From CAVPCZ01 sp963702445 (GTDB lineage: Bacteria > Bacteroidota > Ignavibacteria > UBA10030 > UBA6906), in NCBI GenBank assembly GCA_963702445.1, contig CAVPCZ010000020.1:1-64000 (forward strand): a stretch of DNA of 64,000 nucleotides, in the 5' to 3' direction. Each line of letters starts with the position of its first letter. Position 1 is the first letter of the stretch. The notes under the pieces were generated by a model. It did no database searches. It was not told the origin of the DNA and saw nothing but the letters and a program-made list of their open reading frames with translations. Both the position numbers and the translations under genes were made by a program. Below are positions 26,594 to 35,536 of this stretch, piece after piece.

Positions 26594-28630
26594 TCAGCTC
26601 GTTCTTTTCTTCTTCGCCGCTTCCAGCCCTTCCAGTTTTTCGATCTCGTCGCGCAGATCGGCGGCCTTTTCAAACTCCAGATCGCGGGCGGCCTTCTCCA
26701 TTTCCGTACGCAGTTCTTCCAGCAGGTCCTTTTTTTGATCGGCCGTCAGATAACGGATCACACTTTCGGCCACCTTCGGCATCCGTGCCCGTTCGCGGCG
26801 TGCATCGCGTTGGGCCTTGACATCCGCCACGGCGGTGGCCGCAAGAACTTCGTTCACGGTTTTCGAGATTGACGTCGGAGAGATGCCCTGTTCTTCATTG
26901 TACTTCAGCTGCTTTGTCCGCCGCCTTTCGGTCTCCTCCATCATCCGTTGCATGGATCCGGTTTTGGTGTCCGCATACATGATCACCCGCCCGTTCACGT
27001 TCCGTGCCGTGCGGCCCGCGGTTTGAATGAGCGACCGTTCGGACCTCAGGAATCCCTCTTTGTCCGCATCGAGGATGGCAACGAGGGACACCTCGGGAAG
27101 ATCGAGGCCTTCGCGCAGGAGGTTCACTCCCACCAGCACATCAAAATCCCCCAGCCGGAGATCGCGCAGGATTTCCACGCGTGCAAGCGCGTCAACCTCG
27201 GAGTGAATATAGCGCACCTTCACGCCGATATCCGTCAGATAGTCCGTGAGATCCTCCGCCATCCGCTTCGTCAGGGTTGTCACAAGGACCCGTTCGTGTA
27301 CCTCCGTCCGTTTCCGTATTTCGGCGAGGAGATCATCGATCTGGTTTTTCACGGGCCGGATCTCCACGGCGGGGTCCACAAGGCCCGTGGGACGGATCAC
27401 CTGTTCCACGATGACACCCTGACTCTTCTGCAGTTCGTAGTCGGCCGGTGTGGCGCTCATGAAAATCACCTGTGGAACCATCTCCTCCCATTCCGCGAAC
27501 GTCAGGGGACGGTTATCCAGGGCGGAGGGAAGGCGGAAGCCGTGTTCCACCAGGGTCACTTTCCGGGAACGGTCGCCGTGGTACATGCCGCCGATCTGGG
27601 GAACGGTCACGTGCGACTCATCCAGAACCAGGAGAAAGTCGTCGGGGAAGTAGTCGATCAGGCATGCGGGCCGCGAGCCCGGTGCCCGCCCGGCAATGTG
27701 CCGGGAATAGTTTTCGATGCCCGAGCAGTACCCGACTTCCCGGAGCATTTCGAGATCAAAACGGGTCCGCTGTTCAAGCCGTTGTGCTTCCAGGAGCTTC
27801 CCGAGCAGGCGGAGTTCGTTCAGGCGGTCTTCCAGCTCGGTCTCGATCCCCTTGAACGCCCGATCCAGTGTCTCCCGTGAGGTGACAAATTGCTTTGCGG
27901 GATAGATCACCTCATAGTCGGTTTCCCCCAGGACCTTTCCGTCCGTCTTGTTGATGTACGAAATCTTCTCGATTTCGTCTCCGAAGAATGCAATCCGGAT
28001 CGCTTCTTCATTCTCGTAAGCGGGAATCACCTCCACCACATCACCCCGCACGCGCATGGTTCCCCGTACGAATTCGAAATCGTTGCGTGTATAGAAGATG
28101 TTCAGCAATTTCCGCAGCAGGGCGTTCCGTTCGATCCGTTCGCCTTTGCGGATGACGACGATCTGACTGGCCCACTCCTCCGGTGCGCCGATGCCGTAGA
28201 TGCAGCTGACCGATGCCACCACGATCACGTTTTTGTCGCCGCTGAGCAGAGCGCTTGTCGCCCGAAGCCGCAGCCGGTCGATTTCATCATTAATGGAGGC
28301 ATCCTTGGCGATATACGTGTCCGTCGATGGCACGTACGCTTCGGGCTGGTAGTAGTCGTAATAGCTGATGAAGAACTCCACACGGTCATGCGGAAAGAAG
28401 CCCTTGAACTCGCTGTAGAGTTGCGCTGCAAGCGTTTTGTTGTGCGACATGATCAGCACCGGCCTGTCGAGGCGGGCAATCACATTGGAAATGGTGAAGG
28501 TTTTTCCGCTCCCCGTCACCCCGAGGAGGGTTTGGTAACGATCGCCGCGTTTCAGGCCTTCGGTCAGTTGACGGATGGCTTCGGGCTGGTCGCCGGAAGG
28601 CTGGTATTCAGAGAAGAGCGTGAAGGACAT
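26594..28630 (-). CDS. uvrB: Excinuclease ABC subunit B
   Basis: DNA-damage verification helicase of nucleotide excision repair; loads with UvrA and recruits UvrC (neither is here). 678 residues from ATG 28630. Walker A is GVTGSGKT (Lys43), the DNA-gripping beta-hairpin region is YYDYYQPEAYVPS, the DEAD-like box is DESHVTVPQ, and the helicase motif VI region is QTAGRTARNVNG. A C-terminal UVR domain (FEKAADLRDEIEKLE) that contacts UvrC is present. The frame extends upstream without support. Confidence 0.98.
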   Translation of the reverse strand: MSFTLFSEYQPSGDQPEAIRQLTEGLKRGDRYQTLLGVTGSGKTFTISNVIARLDRPVLIMSHNKTLAAQLYSEFKGFFPHDRVEFFISYYDYYQPEAYVPSTDTYIAKDASINDEIDRLRLRATSALLSGDKNVIVVASVSCIYGIGAPEEWASQIVVIRKGERIERNALLRKLLNIFYTRNDFEFVRGTMRVRGDVVEVIPAYENEEAIRIAFFGDEIEKISYINKTDGKVLGETDYEVIYPAKQFVTSRETLDRAFKGIETELEDRLNELRLLGKLLEAQRLEQRTRFDLEMLREVGYCSGIENYSRHIAGRAPGSRPACLIDYFPDDFLLVLDESHVTVPQIGGMYHGDRSRKVTLVEHGFRLPSALDNRPLTFAEWEEMVPQVIFMSATPADYELQKSQGVIVEQVIRPTGLVDPAVEIRPVKNQIDDLLAEIRKRTEVHERVLVTTLTKRMAEDLTDYLTDIGVKVRYIHSEVDALARVEILRDLRLGDFDVLVGVNLLREGLDLPEVSLVAILDADKEGFLRSERSLIQTAGRTARNVNGRVIMYADTKTGSMQRMMEETERRRTKQLKYNEEQGISPTSISKTVNEVLAATAVADVKAQRDARRERARMPKVAESVIRYLTADQKKDLLEELRTEMEKAARDLEFEKAADLRDEIEKLEGLEAAKKKRTS

Positions 28631-28761
28631 GAGATCACTCCGGAAGAAGAAAAGACCAGGGACTGACGCCCGCGATGCTTGCCTGGAGACCCCGGTCCCT
28701 CCCCGGACCCTGCGGGGACGGCGGAACACGCGAACCTGAAGGGCGGAACCCCCTCCCGGGC

Positions 28762-29883
28762 CTAGCGCGAACGCCGGGACATGCGAACCTGAAGGGCGGC
28801 AAGGGTTTCCGCGGCGGCGTTGTCCCAGTGGAATTGAGACGCCCATGCAAGTGCACCGGCCGTCAGCCGCTCACGCAACGGCGTGTCCCGCAACACGCGC
28901 ACCACCTGGGCGGCAAGTTGCCGGACATCGCCATGCCGGTACAGAAGTCCGGTCTCCCCGTCCCGCACCACATCGCGCAGACCCGGAACATCGCCGGTGA
29001 CCACGGGAGTTCCGCAGGCGTTCGATTCCACGACGGTCAACCCCCATCCCTCCTTCGAGGAGGTATTCACGCCGCACCACATCGACCGGAGCATCTCCAC
29101 TTTTCCGGATTCGCTCACGAATCCTGTGAACGTGACGCTCTCGGCAATGCGCAGCGTGCGCGCGATTCGCTCCAGACGCGGGCGGTCGTCCCCCTCCCCC
29201 ACGATCATCACGCGCGTGCCCGGAACCTCCCGGAGGATGTGCGGGACCGCACGGAGTAACTGCTCGACGCCCTTGTATTTCTTCAGCCGCCCGAAATAGC
29301 CGATGACCGGCGTTAAAGACCGCCCGGCGGGATCGGGACGGTAGAGCTGGTGGTCCACGCAATTGTGGACAATCACCAGGTCGGCTTCGCTGAACCCGTG
29401 CCCGGCCATTTCATCGCGGGTGCTTGAAGAAACCACGAAGAAGGGCATGCGGCCGGCGCGGTACACAAGAAGACCCAGCCGTTCCATGAACCAGACATAG
29501 GAAGCAGCCACAACGTTGGTCTCGGCATATATGCTGCGGCCGAACAGGTGGTGGACGATGCCGAACAGCGGCTTGCGGACGAACAGCGGGGAGAAGAACG
29601 GAATCTTGTTGACATCGTCGATAACAATGTCAAAATCTTCCCTGCGGAAACGGAGAAGATAGGCGGGCGGGACGTGGAAATTGAAGAAATGCCTGCCACC
29701 CCGCCGTATCACACGGATCCCATCGAGGAATTCTTCCCCTGCCGCTCCGGGGTAAGAGGAGCAGAAGAGTGTTACCTCATGCCCGGACCCGGCTATGCGG
29801 GAGAAAATATTGTGCAGATGGACCTCCGCCCCTCCGGCGAGCGGATTGGTCCGGTCCTGCCAGTTGAATATGAGAATGCGCAT
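28762..29883 (-). CDS. Glycosyltransferase family 4 protein
   Basis: 373-residue GT-B enzyme that transfers a sugar from an activated donor; acceptor unknown. The N-terminal domain has NPLAGGAEVHLHN, and the donor-binding domain has IGYFGRLKKYKGVE and the EX7E-type motif KEGWGLTVVESNACG. It starts about 40 bases after the DUF2723 membrane protein. That spacing suggests the two act together in glycan or glycoprotein assembly, as DUF2723 relatives (TMEM260) are protein O-mannosyltransferases; this link is inference. Its C-terminal tail is partly duplicated just downstream. Confidence 0.92.
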   Translation of the reverse strand: MRILIFNWQDRTNPLAGGAEVHLHNIFSRIAGSGHEVTLFCSSYPGAAGEEFLDGIRVIRRGGRHFFNFHVPPAYLLRFRREDFDIVIDDVNKIPFFSPLFVRKPLFGIVHHLFGRSIYAETNVVAASYVWFMERLGLLVYRAGRMPFFVVSSSTRDEMAGHGFSEADLVIVHNCVDHQLYRPDPAGRSLTPVIGYFGRLKKYKGVEQLLRAVPHILREVPGTRVMIVGEGDDRPRLERIARTLRIAESVTFTGFVSESGKVEMLRSMWCGVNTSSKEGWGLTVVESNACGTPVVTGDVPGLRDVVRDGETGLLYRHGDVRQLAAQVVRVLRDTPLRERLTAGALAWASQFHWDNAAAETLAALQVRMSRRSR

Positions 29884-29923
29884 CGACTCTCCGCTGACCG
29901 AACTCCGGCTGCGGCGCCGGGAG

Positions 29924-32617
29924 CTACCGCGCGCTGTCCGGTTTTGTGCCCTGCTGTGCTGCCGCCTGCTGCTTCAGCATCTCGATGCGCTGCGTGAGAC
30001 CCGGATCATTGGGAAACTGTACCTGCAGCCCCTTGAGCAGATCGATCGCCTTCTGATATTCACCCTTCGTTTCGTAGACATCCAGAAGCACCCGGTACGG
30101 GTTGTAGTAGCTCTGGAGGTTGCCCTGACCGTCGTCAATCAGTTTCCGGGTAACGGTCTCCAGTTCTCCCGCGAGCTCGTTGAAGCGATCGATACGTCCA
30201 AGCCGGTGATAGATGGTCGAGACGTCGGACATGAGTTCATAGCCGAGCGGAATTTTCGCACGGGGTATCAACATCTCCATGCGTTCGAGGGCTTCGATCC
30301 CCTTCTGCGGGTCGTGCTGCACATTCATATAGTACATCGCCAGACGGATGAACGCGGAACGGTAGTTCAGCATCAGGCGCGACGTATTCTCGTCGTAATA
30401 GACGCTCATGTCATTAATCCCGCGGAACCGGTAACCGTACTGGGGGGTCCTGGAGGGCTCCTGAGGCTCATTGTTCAGGTTTGCCATCAGAATCTCCCGG
30501 TTCAGGCCGAGATCGTCCCGGTTGATCCTGCGTGGCTCCAATCGCCAGGCAAGACCGTGGAACCAGAGAAACTCATCAAGTCCGATCTTGCTGTCGGGCG
30601 CACACGTCACCGCAAAATAGATCGGGCGTTTCCACGCGTTTGTGTAGATGATGTCCCGGACGAGAATATCCTGAATCCGGATGGCTTTCGTGCCGCCCAC
30701 TTCGAGCGTGTTGCGCATCATGAAGCTGATCTTGCCGGAATTGACGATTGCGGTATCCGTCACGCCGTAGCGGGAGAGGGCTTCCGGTGTGACCGGCAGG
30801 TCCAGCTGCCGGGGCTCCCAGACCGTCGGTTGGATGTTTTCAATCGTCTTGTCCGACAGGCTGATCGGCACCGCTTTCGCCTCGGCATAGTAGGCCGAAT
30901 CCTTCATCTGCTGGATATACCAGGACGTGTTGACGAGGCTGAGGTTCACGATGCGCACATCACGCCGGACCCCCTCCACGTCCTGCAGGTACCAGAGGGG
31001 GAAGGTGTCGTTGTCGCCGTTCGTGAAAAGGATCGCGTCCTTCTCGCAGGTCTGGAGCATGTTGTAGGAATAATCCCATGCCACGTAGTTGCCTGAACGG
31101 TCGTGTTCATGCCAGTTCACCTGCACCAGCCGGCCGGGCACACCGAGGGCGAGAATCGCCATCACACCCATGCCCGCCGTGCCGTAGGTCCGGTCGCTCT
31201 TCAGAAGAGCGCGGAGCCAGTCGAGAATCGCCAGGATGCCCAGGGCGATCCAGAGCGCAAAGACGGCGAAGGCCCCCACATAGAAGTAATCACGCTCCCG
31301 CGGCTGCGGCTCCTGCTGATTCTGGTAGAGCGCCAGCACCGGACCCAGAATGATGAACGCCGTGAGCATGACCAGCCCCATCTTCCAGTCCTTGCGAAAA
31401 TGATAGTAGAGACCGATCAGGCCGAGAAAGAACGGAACGCCGAAGGTGTCCTTCCAGCCTACGCCCGAATCCTGCTCGTCCCCCGCCGAACCGATGAAGT
31501 TCCATCCCACGTAGCGGAAGAACATATGCCCCAGTTGATACCGGATCATGAAGTCCCAATCGCTGGTGTAACTGGTATAGATCGCCTGCTGGTGCGGCTC
31601 CTGGCTGTACCTGCGCGGCATGAAGAGCGGCGCATTGCCGTATTGTTCGCGGCCGAGATAGGAGGTGAGACGCGCCAGATTGCTCGGGTCGTTTTCGTTC
31701 ATCGGGGGGTTCGCGTTGGCACGTATGATCACCCCCACGTACGTGGTATAGCCAAGGACCACCAGCAGCGTTGCAAGCAGCGCGATATGCAGCATCTTCT
31801 GTTTCTTCGCATACGAAGTGAAGACGCCATAGACGATGCCGGCGATGATGAGCCACGGCAGATACTCCATCAACACGCTCTTCTTCCCGGCGAACTCCCC
31901 GTCCATCATACCCGGAAGATACTTGACGATCCCGGGGTAGACAACAAAAAAGACCAGCGCGGCGATGATCGAGAATTTGAAGAACGTGGAAAGGGTGAAT
32001 TCGTACTTCTTAAAATAGATGATCATGAGCACGGGGAAGATCGCCAGAAGGGCCAGGAGGTGCACACCCAGCGACAGACCGATCAGATAGGCGATAAGCA
32101 GGATATATTTCTCATTCCCGGGCTGTTCGGCCCGGTCAAGCCACCGCATCACCAGCCAGAGGATGGCGGAGAGGAAAAACATGCTCGCTCCGTATACCTC
32201 GGCCTCGATGGCATTGTCCCAGTACGTGGTGCTGAAGGCAAGCGTCAGTGCACCGATGATCGCCGGTCCGAACACGGCGACGCGTTCCATGAGGTCCCTG
32301 GGAACGCCGCGGAAATTCGTAATCACCCGCACAAACACCAGATAGAGAAACCCGATTGAAAGGGCGCTGAAAAGGGCCGAGAGCGTATGTGCGCGAACCG
32401 CCTGATCGGCGGCAAAGGGAAACATCATCGCCACGCGTGTCACCAGCAGGAAGAGGGGAGATCCGGGCGGATGCGGGACCTGCATCATCCGCGCGGCGGC
32501 AATGAACTCACCGACATCCCAGAAGACCACCGTGGGAGCCAGCGTCAGCAGATACACCGTCATGGTGACGACAAAAACCGCTGCAGCAATGATGCGATTC
32601 AACCGGGTATGTGTCAT
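29924..32617 (-). CDS. DUF2723-family membrane protein (TMEM260/O-mannosyltransferase-like) with C-terminal TPR region
   Basis: 897 residues from ATG 32617. The N-terminal half has about twelve hydrophobic segments and the family block TLAPTVVFWDVGEFIAAA with HPPGSPLF, where the acidic residues of GT-C transferases are expected. A large soluble domain (about 510-720) follows, including AILFTNGDNDTFPLWYLQ. The last part looks like TPR repeats (MSDVSTIYHRLGRIDRF; YETKGEYQKAIDLLKG). It probably transfers a lipid-linked sugar outside the inner membrane. A sigma70-like promoter lies just upstream. Confidence 0.9.
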   Translation of the reverse strand: MTHTRLNRIIAAAVFVVTMTVYLLTLAPTVVFWDVGEFIAAARMMQVPHPPGSPLFLLVTRVAMMFPFAADQAVRAHTLSALFSALSIGFLYLVFVRVITNFRGVPRDLMERVAVFGPAIIGALTLAFSTTYWDNAIEAEVYGASMFFLSAILWLVMRWLDRAEQPGNEKYILLIAYLIGLSLGVHLLALLAIFPVLMIIYFKKYEFTLSTFFKFSIIAALVFFVVYPGIVKYLPGMMDGEFAGKKSVLMEYLPWLIIAGIVYGVFTSYAKKQKMLHIALLATLLVVLGYTTYVGVIIRANANPPMNENDPSNLARLTSYLGREQYGNAPLFMPRRYSQEPHQQAIYTSYTSDWDFMIRYQLGHMFFRYVGWNFIGSAGDEQDSGVGWKDTFGVPFFLGLIGLYYHFRKDWKMGLVMLTAFIILGPVLALYQNQQEPQPRERDYFYVGAFAVFALWIALGILAILDWLRALLKSDRTYGTAGMGVMAILALGVPGRLVQVNWHEHDRSGNYVAWDYSYNMLQTCEKDAILFTNGDNDTFPLWYLQDVEGVRRDVRIVNLSLVNTSWYIQQMKDSAYYAEAKAVPISLSDKTIENIQPTVWEPRQLDLPVTPEALSRYGVTDTAIVNSGKISFMMRNTLEVGGTKAIRIQDILVRDIIYTNAWKRPIYFAVTCAPDSKIGLDEFLWFHGLAWRLEPRRINRDDLGLNREILMANLNNEPQEPSRTPQYGYRFRGINDMSVYYDENTSRLMLNYRSAFIRLAMYYMNVQHDPQKGIEALERMEMLIPRAKIPLGYELMSDVSTIYHRLGRIDRFNELAGELETVTRKLIDDGQGNLQSYYNPYRVLLDVYETKGEYQKAIDLLKGLQVQFPNDPGLTQRIEMLKQQAAAQQGTKPDSAR

Positions 32618-32671
32618 GAATCCCTCAACAGTCGGAACATGTGGATGGATCAAGAGGCGAAGGCAAGTATA

Positions 32672-32700
32672 AATATACCCCAAACGGATTCAATATTCAA
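32672..32700 (-). promoter_or_regulatory. Putative promoter of the DUF2723 gene
   Basis: Minus strand TTGAAT (32695-32700), 17 bases, TATATT (32672-32677). An overlapping alternative uses TTGAAT and TATACT with a 16-base spacer slightly downstream. The -35 box overlaps the last bases of hemW. Confidence 0.5.
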
Positions 32701-33878
32701 GGAAGGAGTAGCCGGGCGCAGATTTCATCGCAGATCATATACCCCCGGGGTGTCAGGCGCAGGCGCCGGCCGTCCAGCACCGCACGCCCCTCCTGCACAA
32801 GCCACCGGACCGTCTCCACCTGCCCCGCGGACAGCGAATACCCCAACTCCTCACGCAACAGGTCCAGATCCAGACCGTCGCTCCTGAGTCCCAGAAAGAT
32901 CCGTTCATTGATCAGATCCCGTTCACTGAGCGTCTCGGTGACGGAGACGGGTGACTCCCCCCGGAAGAGAATGTCACAGTACGCCGCAACATTGGCGCTG
33001 TTCGACCATCGTTGTGCGGAAGCCCTACGGTTTGTCCGCCAGAACGAGTGGGCTGCGGGACCGAATCCCAGGTAGCTTTGATGACGCCAGTACCGGCTGT
33101 TGTGCCTGCTCCGGAAACCCGGCCGCGCGTAGTTCGAGACCTCGTAGTGCTCGTAGCCGTTCGTCTCGAGGAATTCCATGGTGAGCTCGTACAGCCGGGC
33201 CTCATCCCCGTCGCTGTTCGGAACAACCCGGCCTTCCTGCACAGACCGGAACAGCGGCGTGCCTTCTTCAACGATCAGACTGTACGCCGACAGGTGTTCG
33301 GGTGCAAAACCCACGGCCTCTTCCAGCGTACGCCGCCACTTCTCCGCCGTCTGGCCCGGCAGGGAGTAGAGACAATCCAGACTCAGATTATCAAAGCCCG
33401 CCGCCCGCGCCGCACCGATGCACGCCCGCGCATCCGCCGCGGAATGAATACGTCCCAGAAAACGCAGCTCACCCTCGTCGAACGATTGCACGCCGATACT
33501 CAGACGATTGATCCCCACCGCCCGGAACGCTTCCAGAGCCCGCGCCTCCACGGTCCCGGGATTCACTTCGAGCGTTATCTCCGCATCCTGTCCGAGCCGG
33601 TAGCCTTCACGCATGACTCTCAGAATGCTCTCCACCTGATCGGCGTGGAGCAGGGATGGCGTGCCTCCGCCGAAGTAGACGGTATCCACAATCACGCCCG
33701 CGCACCGGACAGCGCTTTCCGTTATCTCGCGACGCACGGATTCCACAAACCGGCCGAGCAGAGCCCGGCTCTCAATCGAATAGAAATCACAGTACTCGCA
33801 CTTCCGTTCACAGAAGGGGACGTGCACGTAGAGACCCGCCGTTCGGTCTGTGTGCGGAGTATCCGATGGAAGCGTCAT
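32697..33878 (-). CDS. hemW: Radical SAM heme chaperone HemW
   Basis: 393 residues from ATG 33878. The radical SAM cluster is CERKCEYC (Cys23, Cys27, Cys30) in YVHVPFCERKCEYCDF. Following blocks are YFGGGTPSLL, LEVNPGTVE, INRLSIGVQSFDE and SLDCLYSLPGQT, with a C-terminal HemN-type domain. HemW delivers heme to respiratory enzymes rather than oxidising coproporphyrinogen. The short N-terminus and single CX3CX2C motif, with no additional Cys after it, favour HemW over HemN. A longer frame upstream would overlap the signal peptidase gene. Confidence 0.93.
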   Translation of the reverse strand: MTLPSDTPHTDRTAGLYVHVPFCERKCEYCDFYSIESRALLGRFVESVRREITESAVRCAGVIVDTVYFGGGTPSLLHADQVESILRVMREGYRLGQDAEITLEVNPGTVEARALEAFRAVGINRLSIGVQSFDEGELRFLGRIHSAADARACIGAARAAGFDNLSLDCLYSLPGQTAEKWRRTLEEAVGFAPEHLSAYSLIVEEGTPLFRSVQEGRVVPNSDGDEARLYELTMEFLETNGYEHYEVSNYARPGFRSRHNSRYWRHQSYLGFGPAAHSFWRTNRRASAQRWSNSANVAAYCDILFRGESPVSVTETLSERDLINERIFLGLRSDGLDLDLLREELGYSLSAGQVETVRWLVQEGRAVLDGRRLRLTPRGYMICDEICARLLLP

Positions 33879-33933
33879 GGTGAATGTGCCGGGACTTCTC
33901 CCTTCGCGGCGGACCGGGAACACGTGCTGTCGT

Positions 33934-34572
33934 TCAGCGAACGAGTGTCCCGATACGATCCCAGTGGATGGTACGCTGACGGGTGCCGGGCCCGCCGGAG
34001 GCATCTCCGGACATCGACCAGTAGATGAGCACCGCCCGTCCGACGATGGCATGCGTCGGCACGGGTCCGAACATCCGGCTGTCCGCGCTCTGCTCGAGAT
34101 TGTCGCCGAGGACGAAACAGTGTCCCTCCGGAATCACCGCCGGACCGAAGGCAGACGGGCTGGGGGTGCCGGACAGGGCGTCGTGCGGGCCGGACGAAGC
34201 CGGGAAAAAGAGTTCACGTCCGTTCACGAACACCCTTCCGCCCAGGAGGAGCAATGTATCACCGGCGACGGCGACACAGCGTTTTATCAGAAGACGGGAC
34301 GGGTGCGCGCGCGCCGCGGGAGCCTCCGGACTGAACTGGAAAACAACCACATCGCCGAGACGGGGCGTGAGGAGCGCCGGCACGCGCACGGTCGTGAAAA
34401 CGGAAGAGCCCCAGGGAAGGAGAAGGGGAACTGTGGCACCGTAGCCGAACTTGCTCACGAGGATATAGTCGCCCGGCCTGAGCGTTCCCTCCATCGAGGG
34501 AGACGGTACGCGAACGGCGCCGATGACGAACAGCTTCAGGAGGGCCGCCGCCATCAGAACCCCGGCAAGCAC
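33934..34572 (-). CDS. lepB: Signal peptidase I (short paralogue)
   Basis: 212 residues. Cleaves signal peptides outside the inner membrane. One N-terminal membrane helix is followed by the catalytic Ser26 in VPSPSMEGTL and the general base Lys97 in LLIKRCVAVAGD; the C-terminal LGDNLEQSADSR box is present. The start is GTG at 34572, the first standard start after an in-frame stop, and it truncates the helix somewhat, so a non-standard start further upstream cannot be excluded. It lies about 60 bases after a second, longer lepB. Confidence 0.9.
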   Translation of the reverse strand: MLAGVLMAAALLKLFVIGAVRVPSPSMEGTLRPGDYILVSKFGYGATVPLLLPWGSSVFTTVRVPALLTPRLGDVVVFQFSPEAPAARAHPSRLLIKRCVAVAGDTLLLLGGRVFVNGRELFFPASSGPHDALSGTPSPSAFGPAVIPEGHCFVLGDNLEQSADSRMFGPVPTHAIVGRAVLIYWSMSGDASGGPGTRQRTIHWDRIGTLVR

Positions 34573-34630
34573 TCCGGCCAGATCATGCCACCGTATCGCG
34601 GCCGCCGGGTGCCGCGGATCCCCCCCGCCG

Positions 34631-35530
34631 TCAACGGATAATCGTGCCTATCCGTCCGAGCCGTATGGAAACGACCTTCGAGACGATATCGTAGATCGGC
34701 GTATCCGGATCCCACGACCAGTAGACAATCATGGGTGTGCCGACAATATGCTCTTCCGGGATGAAACCCCAGAAACGCCCGTCCAGGCTGTTGTCACGAT
34801 TGTCGCCCATGCCGAAGATGTAGTTCCGCTCCACGGTATACTGACTCACCGGAGCGCCGTCAACGAGCACACGGGCCTGCCCGTCCAGCACCGCCGTGTG
34901 GCCTTCACGTCCGATGAACACATTCCAGCGTTCGAAGTTCGCCGCCGAAAGCGGGATCACGTCTCCCTTCCGCGGCACGGCCACCGGCCCCCAGTTGTCC
35001 TCATTGAAGGGTGCGCCTTTGGGAAAAATCCGGTCATCGGCATAGCCCTGCGGCTTGACATGGAAGGTATTGAACTTCATATTGCGCGGAATCGGCGAGG
35101 GCCTGCCGTTCACGTACAGCGCACGATTGATGATCTGGACGGTATCCCCGTGGAGCGCCACCGCCCGTTTCAGATAGAACATGAACTCGGGTGAGCGGAC
35201 CTCCTCGCGCTGACCGGGAAACTCGAAGACAATAACATCGCCCCGTTCCACATTGCGGAAGGCAGGCACGCGAAACCAGGGGAGCCGGACGTTGGTGAAC
35301 GGAATCGTGCGCGGGGTCGTCCCCCCGTACAGAAACTTGTTCACGAAAAGGAAATCCCCGGCCATGATCTCGTTTTCCATGGAGCCGGTGGGCACCTCAA
35401 ACGAAGCGAGCACAAAACTGTTGAGGAAAAAGAACGCAACGAGCACGAAGAGGACATCTTTGAAAAAATCCTTGACGGGCTCCTTTTTGACATCTGCCGC
35501 CTTTCCGGCGACGGGCGTGGATTTTGCCAT
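34631..35530 (-). CDS. lepB: Signal peptidase I (long paralogue)
   Basis: 299 residues. A cytoplasmic N-terminal segment of about 23 residues, one membrane helix (about 24-43), catalytic Ser50 in VPTGSMENE and Lys121 in FYLKRAVALHGD. The C-terminal GDNRDNSLDGRFWGF box is intact. Compared with the short paralogue it has an extra region of about 80 residues between the Lys and the final box. It starts six bases after lepA, a lepA-lepB order common in bacteria. Confidence 0.96.
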   Translation of the reverse strand: MAKSTPVAGKAADVKKEPVKDFFKDVLFVLVAFFFLNSFVLASFEVPTGSMENEIMAGDFLFVNKFLYGGTTPRTIPFTNVRLPWFRVPAFRNVERGDVIVFEFPGQREEVRSPEFMFYLKRAVALHGDTVQIINRALYVNGRPSPIPRNMKFNTFHVKPQGYADDRIFPKGAPFNEDNWGPVAVPRKGDVIPLSAANFERWNVFIGREGHTAVLDGQARVLVDGAPVSQYTVERNYIFGMGDNRDNSLDGRFWGFIPEEHIVGTPMIVYWSWDPDTPIYDIVSKVVSIRLGRIGTIIR

Positions 35531-35536
35531 GACGGA

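Noticed and set aside
28655..28761. GC-rich repeats before uvrB as a CRISPR or REP element
   Set aside because: Only two copies of a 15-17 base segment, one of them coding; no regular spacing.
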